Origin: Zygnema circumcarinatum
Lineage: Eukaryota > Streptophyta > Zygnematophyceae > Zygnematales > Zygnemataceae
Reading direction: 5' to 3'
Assembly (NCBI GenBank): GCA_037447605.1
Contig: CM074815.1
Location: forward strand, 1,959,068-2,023,067
Length of the DNA: 64,000 bases
Position numbers and translations under genes: made by a program. Below, one piece after another: positions 22,394 through 40,851 of this stretch (positions are counted from its first letter, which is position 1; each line of letters begins with the position of its first letter). Below the pieces are notes generated by a model. That model worked only from the letters and a program-made list of their open reading frames with translations, searched no databases and was not told the DNA's origin.

Positions 22394-25300
22394 ATGGCTT
22401 CGTCTGAAGCAGCTGCGAAGCTGCGGGAACTTCAAGCGGCTCCAGGAAACAAAGTATGCGTTGATTGCAGTCAGAAGAATCCGCAATGGGCGTCGGTATC
22501 ATACGGCATTTTCATGTGCCTTGAATGTTCCGGAAAGCATCGCGGCCTTGGAGTGCATATCTCCTTCGTTCGATCCGTCACAATGGATTCCTGGTCCGAT
22601 ATTAATCTGCGGAAGATGCATGCAGGAGGCAACCTCGCCCTGAACGAGTTCTTCAATCAGTATGGCGTTCCAAAGGAGACGGAAATTGTAACAAAGTATA
22701 ACTGTAAGGCTGCTGAGATCTATCGCCAGAAGATTCAAGCCCTTGCTGAAGGCAGACATTGGAGCGCTCCTCCTGTTGAAAGGGTTGTGCTTTCAAGAGC
22801 ACCTTCTAATACTTCAAATGCTCGAGCGGCTACGAGGGCGAGTCCAGGCGGATTTGGAAGCTCCGACAGCTGGGATGACTGGGGGGACGGTTCTCAAAAC
22901 GAGAACATGCGCAGAAATCAGTCTGCAAGGGAGTTTTCAAGCAACCGGCGAGAATCAGCGACTCATAAAACCCCTTCTAGTGGGGACTTGTATAGCAAAT
23001 CGCAGCTGGAAGCATCAGCTTCCAGGAAGGAGACTTTCTTTGCTCAAAAGCAAGCTGAGAATGCGTCACGTCCGGAGGGTATTCCTCCGAGTCAGGGCGG
23101 CAAATATGTCGGTTTTGGTTCTGCTCCAACGAAACCATCCTCCAGCAGGTCTATGGCCGACGACGATGTCCTTACAAACACCGTTAGTGCCGTCTCAAAG
23201 GTGCTTTCCATCCTCTTGACCTGCATCTATTTTGCATGCTTGTTCTGTCCGCTTGTTGCTTGTCCGCTTGTCCGTCTGTCTGCTTGTTGTTGTTGCATCC
23301 GTGTGTACGCACAATTCGTTCTGAGATAGATGAACGATCTGCATTTAACAACGACAAATTAATTCTTGCAGTCCGTGGGGGTTGCACCGCAAGCTAATTA
23401 TGTTGCAAGCGTTTCTTTTCATGTCTACGAGGATTATAGGTGTATGGAGTAGTGAGAATGCTATCATCAACAAACCCAAAGTGTCAAGTCGCACTTTCGG
23501 TCTGCGCTTGTTTCTCATTACTTTTGCTTTGCCTTGTTGTAGGGTTTTCGGACCTTGTCTACCGTGGCAGTCAGTGCTGCAGCTTCAGCTGCAGTTGCGG
23601 TGCAAGAGGGCACAAAAGAAATCCAGGCCAAGGTGAGTTCGCCCTTCCATTTATTGCCAACTAGCTGACTTAAGTCAGAGATTAACTCGCCCCTTTAATC
23701 CTCCCCTTTCTTCCCCAGTTTTCTCATTCCAAAGGAGATTTCTTGGACCCTCCTTTTCCAGTTATTGCTTTATTATCTTACCGCGTAGGACTTGACAAAG
23801 CTTGTCAACACGGAAGTTCAGGGAGCATTCAGATCTGGTTGCATGAAGCAGAGTCTTTTGTATCTGTTTTTTTTTTAAACTGCAGCATGCTTATGGGAGG
23901 TCTTTGGGACTTTACCGTATCGGGTATACTGGAAATTTGTTGCAGTGTTTGATTTCTAATTGAGGTATGCTAAAGTTCGCTGTGATTTGGACTCTATAGA
24001 CTGGTTACTCCTGGCTGCCCTTAGAAGCCATTCCATTTTGTTTGGGTTGCAATATGTGAATAAAGTTTAGAAATAGTCCATAGTGACGTTTCTTACGGCG
24101 AAGCGGCAGAAGTGTCTGTTGTTTCTAATCCCTATAGCATGTAAGTTAGCTTGGTTACTATTCATCCATTTCTGATTGTCATTTAGAAGCTAGAGTCACG
24201 ATCATCAAAATTGCCCAATGCTGTTCTATACTATGCGTGCTGGATTTGGTTTGTTTGAAAGTGAACTGTCTGCGTCTTCCATTTTCCCCACATTCTTCTT
24301 CAACACCCCTAATCTGTTCCATTGCCGATCTCCCACTCTTGAACCAAACAACCTTCCCCCCATCCCCCCTTCTTCCTAAACCGCTTAGAGCCTGGTATAC
24401 AGTGCCTCAGTCTTAGGTCCTCTTAGGCTTACTCTACCAAACTAGTGCAATACAATGGTGTAGCTGACGGCTTTCTCGTTGAAATGAGGGTAAAGGTGCT
24501 CGTGGGTAAGTAGTAGATAAGTGGGATGATTTTTCTAGCGCTTCACCATGACATGCAACTTAGAAAACTTCATAAAGAGAGTAAAGTGAAATGAATATTT
24601 TTTTGGCATGCTGTCAGCTTTCATCCCAAAATCTAATGATCCAAGTGATTCATTTAACTGTCTGAGAGGATTTTTAGGTTAATTTATTGGTATGTCTCTT
24701 GGCTGCCGGATGACGTCTGCAAGTCGACCAATCTTAGTGATAGTTAATAATTTCTACTGAATATTTTCTGGGTTTGGATCATGGATCTGACCATTTCAAA
24801 TTTTTTTCTGCAGGTGAAGGAGGGTGGCTACGATAAGCAGGCTATGGAGACAGCCTCTGTAGTAGCAGCGAAAACTACAGAAGTCGGGCACAAAGCGTGG
24901 ACCTTTGTGAAGGCATTTGCCGTAGCTGCAACGCAGCACGTGGAAAATTATACGAAGGATTCAAATGATCAGTCTGCGTTTGGAGTGCAGACAAGGAACC
25001 AAAATGGGTTTTTAAGTTATGATAAGAGTACTGAGGAGGAGAACGACAATTTGGTGAGGGGGGGAGGCGGGAATTGGAATGATAGCAACATACGGGGAAG
25101 TCAGCGAAGTACGACCAGTGGTAGTAGAAAGGCAGAGGATGAATGGGACAATTGGGGCTCCGGTAATAGGAGCAGCGCAGGCCCTCGAAGTACTGGTTGG
25201 GGTGGATGGGAGGATGAGAATGGAGGGTCTGAGAGGAAGACACAGACGGGTGGATCAGGGAGAGACTTTCAGCAGGCAGAAACAGCTACTAACAGAGTGA

Positions 25301-25449
25301 GTGGTTCAACTGCAACAGGTGGAAAGAGTGGTGGGGATACATGGGCTGGATGGGATGATGCGGAGGACAAGGAGGAGGATGTGCGGGGAGGGGGAGGAGG
25401 TAGCAAGAATAATGTGTCGGACTGGGACGACTGGGGAGACTCGAAGTGA
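22394..25449 (+). CDS. ARF GTPase-activating protein (ARFGAP1/AGD6-AGD7 type)
   Basis: Three exons (22394-23200, 23543-23632, 24814-25449) join in phase to 510 residues. The N-terminal ARF-GAP zinc finger is complete: C22-x2-C25-x16-C42-x2-C45, with the catalytic arginine finger at R50 in [17 protein letters not shown]. The rest is low-complexity and contains repeated tryptophan motifs ([32 protein letters not shown]), as in ARFGAP1-like proteins, where such segments support membrane and coat binding. Exon 2 and the start of exon 3 are Ala-rich and amphipathic, likely the curvature-sensing ALPS-like region. Known relatives stimulate GTP hydrolysis on ARF1 at the Golgi. ATG at 22394 is preferred over the upstream in-frame ATG at 22376 because the plant family starts close to AAAKLRELQ. 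Confidence 0.93.
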
Positions 25450-27029
25450 ACAGGTGGAGGGTTGAAGTGAGGCCCTTTCCTGAGATCGATTCGATTTTGA
25501 CGTCTTTCACACCACTTAGCATGTTTTGAGGAGGGGGGAGAAGGAGGGGAGAGAGAGGGGAGAGAGAGAAGAGAGATTCGCAGTCAGGGATGTGGGCGAG
25601 AGGCTGGAAATTGACTCCCACTCAACTTATTCCCCACAAGTGAATGGCAGCATAAGTATTCATAAGTGGCCGTCATGCTATCAACTGCATGATCGTCCCT
25701 GTGAGCATCTCATTGCTTTTGACGTACTAGGTGAAATTGTTGGAAAATGCAGAACTGGACAGGAAACTGTGATCGAATAGAGAACAGAGATAACCCCGAT
25801 TGCTGCAGCTATACAGGCGCTGCATCTTGGTTGCTTAAGCAGAGTCCTAATGATAAGCTTAGTTCATTTAGTTAGACCAGGCAGGAGTTGGAATTAAAGG
25901 GCCGCCTTTGACATCGAAAGGATGTAGCTGTTTTCCTCATTAAAATATTGACTTTTGGGAGGTGCCCATATTCAGTAAATTGTAATTTTTTCCACCGAAT
26001 TTTCGGTGGGCTCTCCCTTGGCTTTGGGCCGTTGTGACTGGCGGAGACGTGCATCCATCCTCAACTCCGAGGGAGGCAGCGAGGATGCCATTCCTTTCCA
26101 AGGAGTGCTGAAGGCAAAAGCCGTTCCCTTAACCACAGTCATAACAGCTTTGTTCTATTTATTTGAGTGCCCCCCGAATGATACGTCGGGTTTCCATGTT
26201 CCCCTATAACGTAAATCCGTGACAAACGATTATTTTCATGAGCTTGTGTTGCGAATTCTATGAGGAATATGCGCAACTGGATGTGCACATATGTTCGAGT
26301 CGGCATTTCAGTGGTCTGCAACATTACGGGATGATATTCAACAACAGCTGTAACATCACATCATCTCTCACATTGTCTCACATTGACCTGGTGTCATTAC
26401 ATGTTATCTTATGTATTTGAATATCAGGGGTTATGGCAGTGACTCCATGACACATACATGCATTGTCATGTCAAAATGGCAGGGCATGGGGCAGCATGAA
26501 TGCCAGATTCAAACCAACCAACAAAACAAAGCTCGCTCGCCGTGAAAGGAAAGTAGAAAAAACAGTTTGAACCATATACATTACCAGGAAGTGCTCCTCC
26601 TTCAGACGTGATTCGTACGCATGGCAATGCAGTGTTGGCTGACACTGAACTGTACAGTCAACACGATGCGACATATGAAAGCATATACAATACAAGAACC
26701 AAAAGACAAGTAGAAAAGGAGAGCAAAACAAGTATCAGAGGAAACCGAACCATTGCTTTTGCCACAAACATGAGGTAATCAGGTGTATGAGAAGGCCGAG
26801 ATGTTGCTCGGCTCTTAACGTACATCTACACAGCGTTCAGCACAGCAAGGTGATCGCAATAAGGAGTTGAGGAAGCTTCTGCTCTCCGATGTTTCCTTCA
26901 CACCGAGGAGATGCTCTCCCCTTTTGCACACTTTCTCACTCTTTCTCTCTCTTTCTGACAGGCCATTCTAAAATTCTACTTGCAATAGCTCCTCGTATAT
27001 ACCGGCCCGTATGCTTGTGTTGAATCTAT
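25450..27029. other. Intergenic stretch between genes 5 and 6
   Basis: This holds the 3' ends of two convergent genes. Apart from a short purine-rich tract at about 25526-25575, I see no structured repeat, RNA gene or coding signal. Confidence 0.4.
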
Positions 27030-28040
27030 TCACTCAGCCTTCCTGTAATTTCCCCGAGAGATAGGATTCAAAACAATGGGAGGGCCTGCTTCACGCGGCC
27101 AAGAATCCATTCGCTTGTCTGTTGCTTCAGCCCATTCCTTTGTCAATGTGGGTGGCACCGTTCCTGCAAAGGAAAAAGAAGGGAGGGGGATAGAAACTAA
27201 GAATCCGCACGAGGAATGCAAAGAACTTCTTATCTGAAGGCCAGACAAATTCTGATAGAAAGGATCATCAATGTATGGAGAGAACATGAAGAAAGGCGCT
27301 AAGATGCCCATCTCCGCCAGGGCTCTTTTGTAATACGGCGCTGGATGCATAAAAGGCCTCTGATATTCTAGCATTCCGCTCTCCACTAGCTTTAGTCAAA
27401 CAAACTAATGATGGCTGAAACCGAATCGATCAGACGTGCTTTCCTTTGACTATCTTTTCTCTGTTCCGGCTACTAATATGATTAAAACAACAAAAAAAAA
27501 GTACACCACGAAGTCCTCGTCACATTCATCTTCTTCCGCTCCTCCTCCTCCTTCTCCAAACGCCTCTCTGGCTTCCTCTACGTCTGGCCTCCTCATCGTC
27601 GTCTCCTCTCACTCTACCTACCTCTCTCCCTCCGCCCTTCCCTCTCCGCCAATCCTCCCTTCTCATCCCCCACTGAGCCTCCTCAGCCTCTCCCCCTTCC
27701 AATCCTCCCACGCCTCACGTGCACTCCACATATTTTCCATAAGCTCTCATTGTACAGCTGATCAACCCTAAAACCAGAACACCCTTACTACATATGGCGT
27801 GGAAAGACTCAGCTTGTGCAACGATAAAAAATAACCTAAAACGGCGTTCAACATTCATCCTGAGTGCCAAACAGCTGATCAAACTCAAACATTCAGAAGT
27901 CACCACTCTCTTCAAGGACCGGCAACCCTTATCTCACCTCCAAAGACCTTCCGGTTCCGCACGAGATCATAGACGATGTAGGCGACTACGAAGGAGCCTC
28001 CCACTCCCGCGCCTACGTGGCTCCATGGAGCGAGACCCAT
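27030..28040 (-). CDS. Small conserved single-membrane-span protein, possibly a mitochondrial complex I accessory subunit
   Basis: Two exons (28040-27938 and 27163-27030) join in phase to 78 residues. The N-terminus MGLAPWSHVGAGVGG leads into one hydrophobic segment (SFVVAYIVYDLV), then a basic stretch and a conserved-looking tail containing GGTVPPTLTKEWAEAT and WPREAGPPIVLNPISRGNY. I recall similar very small plant proteins annotated as an ESSS-like subunit of NADH:ubiquinone oxidoreductase, but that is memory without a search, so the assignment is tentative. The intron is about 775 bp and pyrimidine/purine-rich in places. The frame has no breaks. Confidence 0.75.
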
Positions 28041-28905
28041 GGCTTCGGGAGAGGCTCTCTGTTGGAGAAAGAGAAGGCTATAGAGGGAGAGGGCGGGAGG
28101 GAGGCGGAGAAATGAGGGCAAATGAAGGGTGGGAGAGGTGGGGGAGGCGCAGGACAGCTGTGCAAGGGGCAGCCGCTTGGGCGATTTGCTATGTTCGTGT
28201 ACAAATGGGGTACAGTAAACCACAAACTGCAACCGAAAACCACAAACCATAAACCACAAACTAAAACCCACAAACCAGAAACCGGAAGTTAAAAGCCGGA
28301 AGCAAGAAACCAGAAACCAGGAACTGAAAACCGCAAACCGGAAACCAGAAACGTGAAAACCAGAACCAGAAACCGCAAATTCGCAATTCCGCATGTCAGC
28401 CGACTAGGCGACTCGGTCGTTGTTTTCGGGCATTGCCGACGGCGAGGTCAGCCAGTGCACATGGCAGCAAGAATGGCCATGAAAGGCAAATGTCTCGAGG
28501 GCATGGGGCATTTGGGGCGCAGTTCATTCTTTACAAGTAGTTTCTAGAAAGGTCCTGCCAAACTCCAATTTGTCTGGAGGTAAACTACCATTATTTCAGC
28601 CTCCTCCAGTGCTGCAGCTTTCTGATAACGTTAATACTAGAAGTCAAATGTCCCGGCTGCTAAAACAGCCCTAAGTCTTACGTTTAACGGCTAGGTCCCT
28701 GTAGAGTCTCATTCATACATGCTCCATCAATATGCGCTTCCCCTAAGCCCAGAACGCCTATGGGCGGCCCTAAAGTTTGGCCCTAATGTACCCTGCAGGC
28801 ATCCAGTAGTCGGAGTGCTTTGCTGTTTCTAAAGTCGGTCGACTTGGTCAGCATTTTAGAGAGGCTCTGCTCCGGTTACTGAAAGAAAGCCCTCGATGAT
28901 GACCT
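28041..28905. other. Upstream of gene 6 and downstream of gene 7
   Basis: This contains the promoter of gene 6 (read leftward) and the 3' flank of gene 7. The degenerate tandem tract at 28213-28378 is listed separately. No coding signal is seen. Confidence 0.4.
28213..28378 (+). repeat. Degenerate short tandem repeat (AACCACAAACC-like)
   Basis: About twenty variants of a 7-8-base unit (ACCACAA, ACCAGAA, ACCGGAA, ACCGCAA) run consecutively. The complement reads as GGTTTNNGG-like. It lies about 170 bp upstream of the start of gene 6. Confidence 0.8.
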
Positions 28906-34610
<5,705 letters not shown>

Positions 34611-35347
34611 GGCTGCGCAACAAGGCAATTCCTACTACTGTATGCGCCTCCCTCCCTCTGTTTCTCCAAAGGCTCATCAAATTTCTGCTCCTCGCCGACC
34701 AAGGCCGGGACTCCATTGCGCGCCCTCGTGCTGGATCCCAGCCAATCAAAGACTGCCACGTCAGAAATTTACAATCGTGGCGCACCCTGATTGGCTTACG
34801 GCCAACAAGGTGCCCCGCCCCAAGTCAATTACTTTTCAGCGAAGCTCGAGCGCCTGCAGGAGAGCTCGGACTCCCTGTCCGAATATGTGTACGGTATCCG
34901 TACAGTAAAATACGCCACTACAACGCAGAACTGTTACAGTACTGCAGTTAAGAGGAGTTGTTACCGTACAGCGCTAGCGATGTAAAACTCTCTCGCCCGT
35001 ACGTTCGTACACTTCTGCCGTACATCCTATCCGTTTTGTGCAGCGTTCGTACACTTGTACCGTACGTTCCTCACCACACGCTTCATCCGTACTGATTGCC
35101 TCGATCCAATGGTGGTGGGTCATCCACGTGGCGCTCTCTCCACCGCACGATTTCCTCCCGTCAGCCTGCCCTCCGCCCCCTCTCGAGCCCCCCCCGCCCG
35201 CCATCCCTCCCTGCCCTCCCCCCAGGGCGCCTCCCTGCGCCTGCCACGTGTCCCTTCCTCCTCGTGCCACGTGTGCGCCAGCCTCCTTCTCCCCCGCTCA
35301 TCCCCTGCTGCCACGTGTCGCCTGAAGGCAGACCCTCTCCGGCCGCC
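34611..35347. promoter_or_regulatory. Bidirectional promoter of genes 7 and 8 with GTAC and CACGTG clusters
   Basis: The 737 bp between two divergent start codons contain eleven GTAC tetramers between 34889 and 35092, many as CCGTAC or CGTACA. There are CACGTG cores at about 35125, 35250, 35267 and 35312, mostly GCCACGTGT. GTAC is the core bound by SBP-box/CRR1-type factors (copper-response and developmental control), and GCCACGTG is the G-box/ABRE core. Function is inferred from motif identity only. Confidence 0.6.
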
Positions 35348-38300
35348 ATGGCTGCTCTCTCGCACCCCCTCCACAGCGCCGTTGTCGCGGGAGCTTCGGC
35401 CACGTGGCAGACGCAGAGCCGCCGCACGGGTGGCAGCGCAGCAGGTGGCGCCCCCGGGTGCAAGACGGCGCTGTACGGCGCGCAGGTGGTGCTGCCAGCT
35501 GGCGCCCAATGCGGCAGCAGGGTGACCTGCAAGGCCGTGTATTTGCCGCCGGCGACTGCGCGGACGGAGCTTTTGGAGATGGCGGAGAGGCTGTGGCTGA
35601 AGGCGCACGAAGATTTTGAGAAGGAGAGTCCGTTTCTGGATGAGGAATTGGTGAAAATGATGGAGAAGTATCAGTATGACTTCCAAGTGGGCCAGAAGGT
35701 GGGGAGAATTGTGCATATCTTGGTTGTTCAGGGGAGGCGGTAGGACTCGGTGACTCGTCATTGAGTTTTTGGCAGAGTTTGGAAGGAGGTTTGAAAGGTT
35801 TTCGAAAGGCTTTGAAATGGTTTTGGGGGTTTGAATGGCGGGGTAAATGGGGAGGCTGGGTGTGGTCTGAGGGAAGGGCTAGGAATCTCAGAGACTTTGT
35901 GTTTGGTGTTTAATGCAAAACGTGCAGGGTGCCTGTTTGAAGAGGCGGGGTTTTAGGGTTGAGGATCTGGTTTTAGGGTTCAGGCGGGCTTGGAGGTGAA
36001 GGACTGACGAGGTTTGTTTGCTGGAAGGAGGCTCTCAGAAGGCCTCTCTTGATTCGCGCATGGCTTCATTTGTCTACCTTTAGGGTTTCATGAATTCCAT
36101 TTTGACCTCCCCATCAACGTTTTTGGGAGCGTCACATGCGAGGCAGTTTAGGGCTCACTCTGAGTTGTCTTTCTTTTCTGCTTGCATTATGGTTTTGTGC
36201 TGTTGTGTTCAGTCCGTGAATGTGATGGATAGGTATGTATTATTGGAGATCGTTGCTGTCGGTCGTGGAATTCAGTAGGTAGTCATGAATTCGAGGAAAT
36301 TGAGTTTATTTGAGGTTAATTCTTGAAATCTTCTCCATGTACTATCTGTCGATGTAGAGGTCGTCGTGGCTCTTTTATGTTCACCTCACATTCATAGGCA
36401 CAGGCACTGTTTGCGACGTCCCCACTTTGGCTTTTAGCTTCTAGAGAATTATGCAGTTAGTCTTTTGAAGACGTGGTTGTCTGATTACTTCTGTCTTTGT
36501 AGTCTGCGAAGGGAAGGAACAGAGAGAGAGGAGCTAATTGATTGAGCTGTGCTTTCTCACCGTCATGGGTGACCCAATGTCCGGATCCTTATTGCCTGCT
36601 AGCTTCCATCTGTGCCTTCATGCTATTGGTTGTTTGGATGACAAGATTGAGACGAATGGTAATGTAACGATGGTTTGGGAGCCGTGTATGTTAGTGATTG
36701 TAATTATGGCCTTGCAGTGCCAACTAGTGTCAACTCGCATATGCATGAGGAAGCACATAGAGGTTGTGGTGAAATACTTGTCTCCTCCTCCAGCCCTTCC
36801 TCTCCTTGTGTTGTCCCATCTGACCCTTTCTCTTCCTCTTTTATGGACATTTTGCTACCCCTTCTTCTCCTTTGCGTTCTCTACTTAATTCGCCTTCCTA
36901 ATTCGTTTCCTTTCCGTTGTCTATTCTCTCGTCTCACTCCCGTTCCCTTTCGTCATTCCTCGTCCTTGTCTTTCTCGCATACTCTCTCGCTCGGCATTTC
37001 TCTCTCCATCTCCCCTTATCGCCCTTTCTTGTTTACCTCTTTATCTTTTTTTTATTCCGCTTCTCTTCTCATCCTTCTCCCTTCTTCTTTTTCCTTCTTT
37101 TGCCTTCCCTTCCTCCGTTCCCCTTTTCGAATTTCCTTCTCTCTGTATCTCTCCCGTTTGCCCTTCCTCTTCAACATCAATATTAGATTGGTCTGATTCC
37201 AATTTTTTCATTCCTTTTCTTTTCCATTTTAGGTGAGAGGCATTGTGTGTGAAGTGAACAATGCGGGCGTACTTGTTGAGATAGGCTCAAAGTGCCCTGC
37301 TTTCCTCCCATTGGCGGAGTCAAGCATGTACAAGTTGAAGCATCCAAGCCAGCTTGGACTACACGAGGGAATGGAGGGCGAGTTTGAAATTATTGATGAG
37401 GAGGATTATGATGGGCAGATGTTGCTCAGCCTTCGCAAACAAGAGTATGGGTTTGCATGGGAGAGAGCTCGCCAGCTCCTTGCAGATGATGTTACAGTGG
37501 TCGGTAAAGTAAGTGTTCCCTCGAATGCTACCTGAAATGTTGGAAGAGGATTATTTTGTTGAAAGACTTGAACCTTGTGACCAATCAATGACAGTAGCAT
37601 CAAGCTTTTAAGCTAACGAAGGAGCTTTGTTCCTACAATCAAATTCTAAGTGCATGCAGCAGGTCTGCCTCCCTTTGGTCAAAGTAGAAAACAACGACTC
37701 CTTGCTTACTTGCGGCTGTGTCAAACCTCTCTCTGAGTAACAGTTAATGTTCGAGTTAACTGTGCGGAGGAATGGAGGGCAGGACAGGGATTAGGAGATT
37801 AATTTTAGGGAATCCAAGTTGTGAAGGTGTGGGATGAGTATTGGAGTACTTATATTGAAGTACTCTGTTATCAGGTTTTAAGTACCAACCGAGGAGGGCT
37901 CATGGTGGCTGTGGAAGGTCTTGGAGGATTTGTGCCAATGTCTATGGTGGCACTGGTGAGTTCATGTTCGATACTCCTTCAATTTTTCTTTTGCATTTTT
38001 TTCCATCATTTTCATCTTGCTTTTGTGGAGATGTGGAAACCCTTTTTAATTTTGATGCTCCCTCGAGCTGATTGACATGGATAAGCGTCTGGGAATGCAG
38101 CGAACTCCGAAAGAGGAACTTATAGGAAAGGATATTCCCCTGAAGCTTCTGGAAGTGGAGGAGGAGAGAGGCCGATTGGTGCTAAGCAACCGCAAAGCGA
38201 TGTCTTCCAGTCAAGCACAGGCGTTCGCTGTTGGCTCCGTTGTTCTTGGAACTGTACAAGCTGTGAAACCCTACGGAGCATTCATTGATCTGGGAGGGGT

Positions 38301-39409
38301 GAATGGTCTGCTTCACATCAGTCAAATCAGTCACGATCGCATCACAAAGGTCGAGACAGTGCTGAATGAAGGAGATAGTATCAAGGTAAGCATGATTGTT
38401 CCTACTGCTGAAACGAACACGTTACATGAAGGCGACCCTTTGTTGTTTATCTACGTATGCAGGCTTACTGTAAATGTACATGTCCTTGTAGAAGTGTGTA
38501 TGGCATTCAGATCTTGATATCCGAGTAAATGCGCACATCGCCATGCTTATGCATATTCTTACCCAGATGCGTTCATGATGACTCCAATCCATCTGATTAT
38601 GTATGTCATTCGCCACTTGGGTCATTTCAATTTCTTTGTTTGAGGACAGGTGCTTATCCTCAGCCACGACCGGGAGAAGGGTCGGTTGAGCCTGTCAACA
38701 AAGAAGCTTGAGCCAACACCTGGCGATATGTTGCGCAACCCTGCACTTGTCTTTGAGAAGGTCAGTCTTCCCACATGGAACTATTATCTTCACATGACTG
38801 GGTTGCAATGTGTAGTACCTATTGTAGGCTCAAAAATTGCACTTCAGCAATAGCGATATGTTGAGGGTTACTGCTACTTTAGTTGTATTGAATGTGAAAT
38901 TGTGGAGTTGCAGGCGGAGGAGATGGCAAACACTTTCAGAGAGCGTGTGGCGGCCGCTGAAGCTGCTGCTCGAGCAGAGGAGCTTCGGCTTCAACAGGAG
39001 GTCTGTTGTCCTTTCGGCATCTCTCTCCTGTTTTCATTGCTCAATATGGGAAGGAAACAACAACAAATGCTTTCTCATCATCATTTCTTTCCAAGACAAA
39101 ATAATGCCCCACCGTTCTCCAAGAACCCCAAATTTTGAAGAAGTACTTGTGACTAAGGAGGCCCTTCCTCGTCCTCTCCCTCACCCTCGCCCTCCCTCTC
39201 CCCCGTTCTCTCTCTCACTTTCTCTCTCTCGATCTTTTTCGGCCAAGCCCCACTCCTCTCACTTTCACGCTGACTCCTCCTTGTGGGCTGCATTCGAACA
39301 TGGGTTGCAGGGATATGGTGGATTCTCCGGCTTGATTGGAGGAGGAGCTTTATGGACTGGTCCTGGTGGTCAGAGCGAAGGCTTTGGCCTCGACTTGTCG
39401 GGATTGTGA
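35348..39409 (+). CDS. RPS1: Plastid 30S ribosomal protein S1
   Basis: Seven exons (35348-35698, 37233-37508, 37875-37955, 38101-38385, 38650-38760, 38914-39000, 39311-39409) join in phase to 429 residues. The first 50-60 residues are Ser/Ala/Thr/Arg-rich and poor in acidic residues, as in chloroplast transit peptides. Three S1 (OB-fold) RNA-binding domains follow: [18 protein letters not shown] with [26 protein letters not shown] with [18 protein letters not shown]; and [20 protein letters not shown] with GLLHISQIS. An Ala/Glu helical tail and a Gly-rich end ([14 protein letters not shown]) complete it. Plastid S1 has three S1 repeats where E. coli has six, and helps mRNA reach the 30S subunit. 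The first intron is about 1.5 kb and ends with a pyrimidine-rich stretch. Confidence 0.94.
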
Positions 39410-40851
39410 TATGGCAACGGTTTTGAGGCATGTAAAAGCCCAGTACTGCTCCGTGAACGTTCTGAAAATAGTTTCAGAATTATGCCGGGTTTGAAATGTA
39501 ATTTGTGGAGAAGACGATTGTCAGACCCACCTTCCAGTCAGGAACCTCTAGGGCGAATATTTGTGTGCAGACAAAAGAAGGGTTTTAGGGGAGTGGGGCG
39601 TCCACACAAAGAGCGATGATGGTTCAGAAGGTAAAAGTTTTAACTAGAGATTGGAATGACTTTTGCCTTATTTTTTCCTTTTCTTTCCCCCTAATTTCTT
39701 TTTCGTGTAGGGTTGCCCGCTTAGTAGCAGTGTCGGTACAGTGTCGATCGCCAGTTGAAACCACGCGTTGTTAGCCCTATTTCATGTCAACCGGTTCGGT
39801 TTAAATCAACAGTTCCTACTGTTCAGGGTGACTTTGTTTGACTTGTTTCATTGGATGGTATTGTGGAAGTGTTGATATGAATAAACCATTGTTGATCAGT
39901 CATTGACTGTCGTCCTAATCATCATCATCATCGTTGCTTTAGGCACAGCCCAAAGGGGCGCCAACCCCCACCGAACACACCATCGCCGTTTGGCAATCTT
40001 CATCGTCATCGTTATTGGCTGTCAGTTATCATCATTGGCTCGCGATTGATCGTTGAGCCATTATGACTGACCATACTCATCGTCATCAATTGACTGTCAA
40101 TCATCATTGTCATGACCATGGTCAATTGATGATGATGGTGATGATTAACGATGATGCTTTCTGAAAATTTGAGGGACACGTTCAAGAGCAAACTCCAAAT
40201 AACAAACATTATTTAGAAAAAAAATGAGAGCATTACTTAAAGGTCGTTTCATTTCGGCCAAAAGTAGAGTTGAGCTCAGCTCGTTTCTTTCGTCTGTATA
40301 TTCTTTCCTCGTGGTTCTCTATGTTGCTGTGTTGATGTTGCCCATGTACATTTGATGGCCTCGCCATCATGGGTTCAAAGCCAATTCACGTTTTTTTCAA
40401 AGACGGGATTAAAATTGCACAGGTCTCACGATGACCGCGAACAATTTCCATTCAATGCATGTTTTTCAAATGGAATGGTCAGACAAAAGAACTGCCAGGA
40501 CTAGATTTTTGACTCTCGAATTTCATTGGTTCATTATTTCTTCCCTTATTTTGACAAAGAGTATCACAGCCAGAAGCACTGAATAAAGGTCTCCTAGCGA
40601 ATCCCTGCTCCATTTTATCCTCCTGATCCAAGGCACCACTTCCTCCTCCTCCACTTTATGACGAAAGAGGGTGCCAAGTGCCCTCCTGTGACTGTTGTCT
40701 GGGAGATCAGCAATAGGGGAGGGTAGGGAACGAACCTCTTCATAATCTTCAGAGCTTCAAAGTTGACAAGATACAAAGCTCCAAAGCTTCCTATACACAA
40801 TTCGCTCCACACTGTGATTCTGAAGATTCCCAAGGATAAGGAGTGCAAATC
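39410..40851. other. Intergenic stretch with CAT/ATG-rich microsatellite
   Basis: Convergent 3' ends of genes 8 and 9 border this region. Between about 39915 and 40155 there is an imperfect CATCAT/GATGAT tract able to fold on itself. A 17-bp string CCATGTACATTTGATGG at 40342 and GGTCTCACGATGACC at 40422 are both repeated about 11 kb away. No gene is recognised. Confidence 0.45.
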
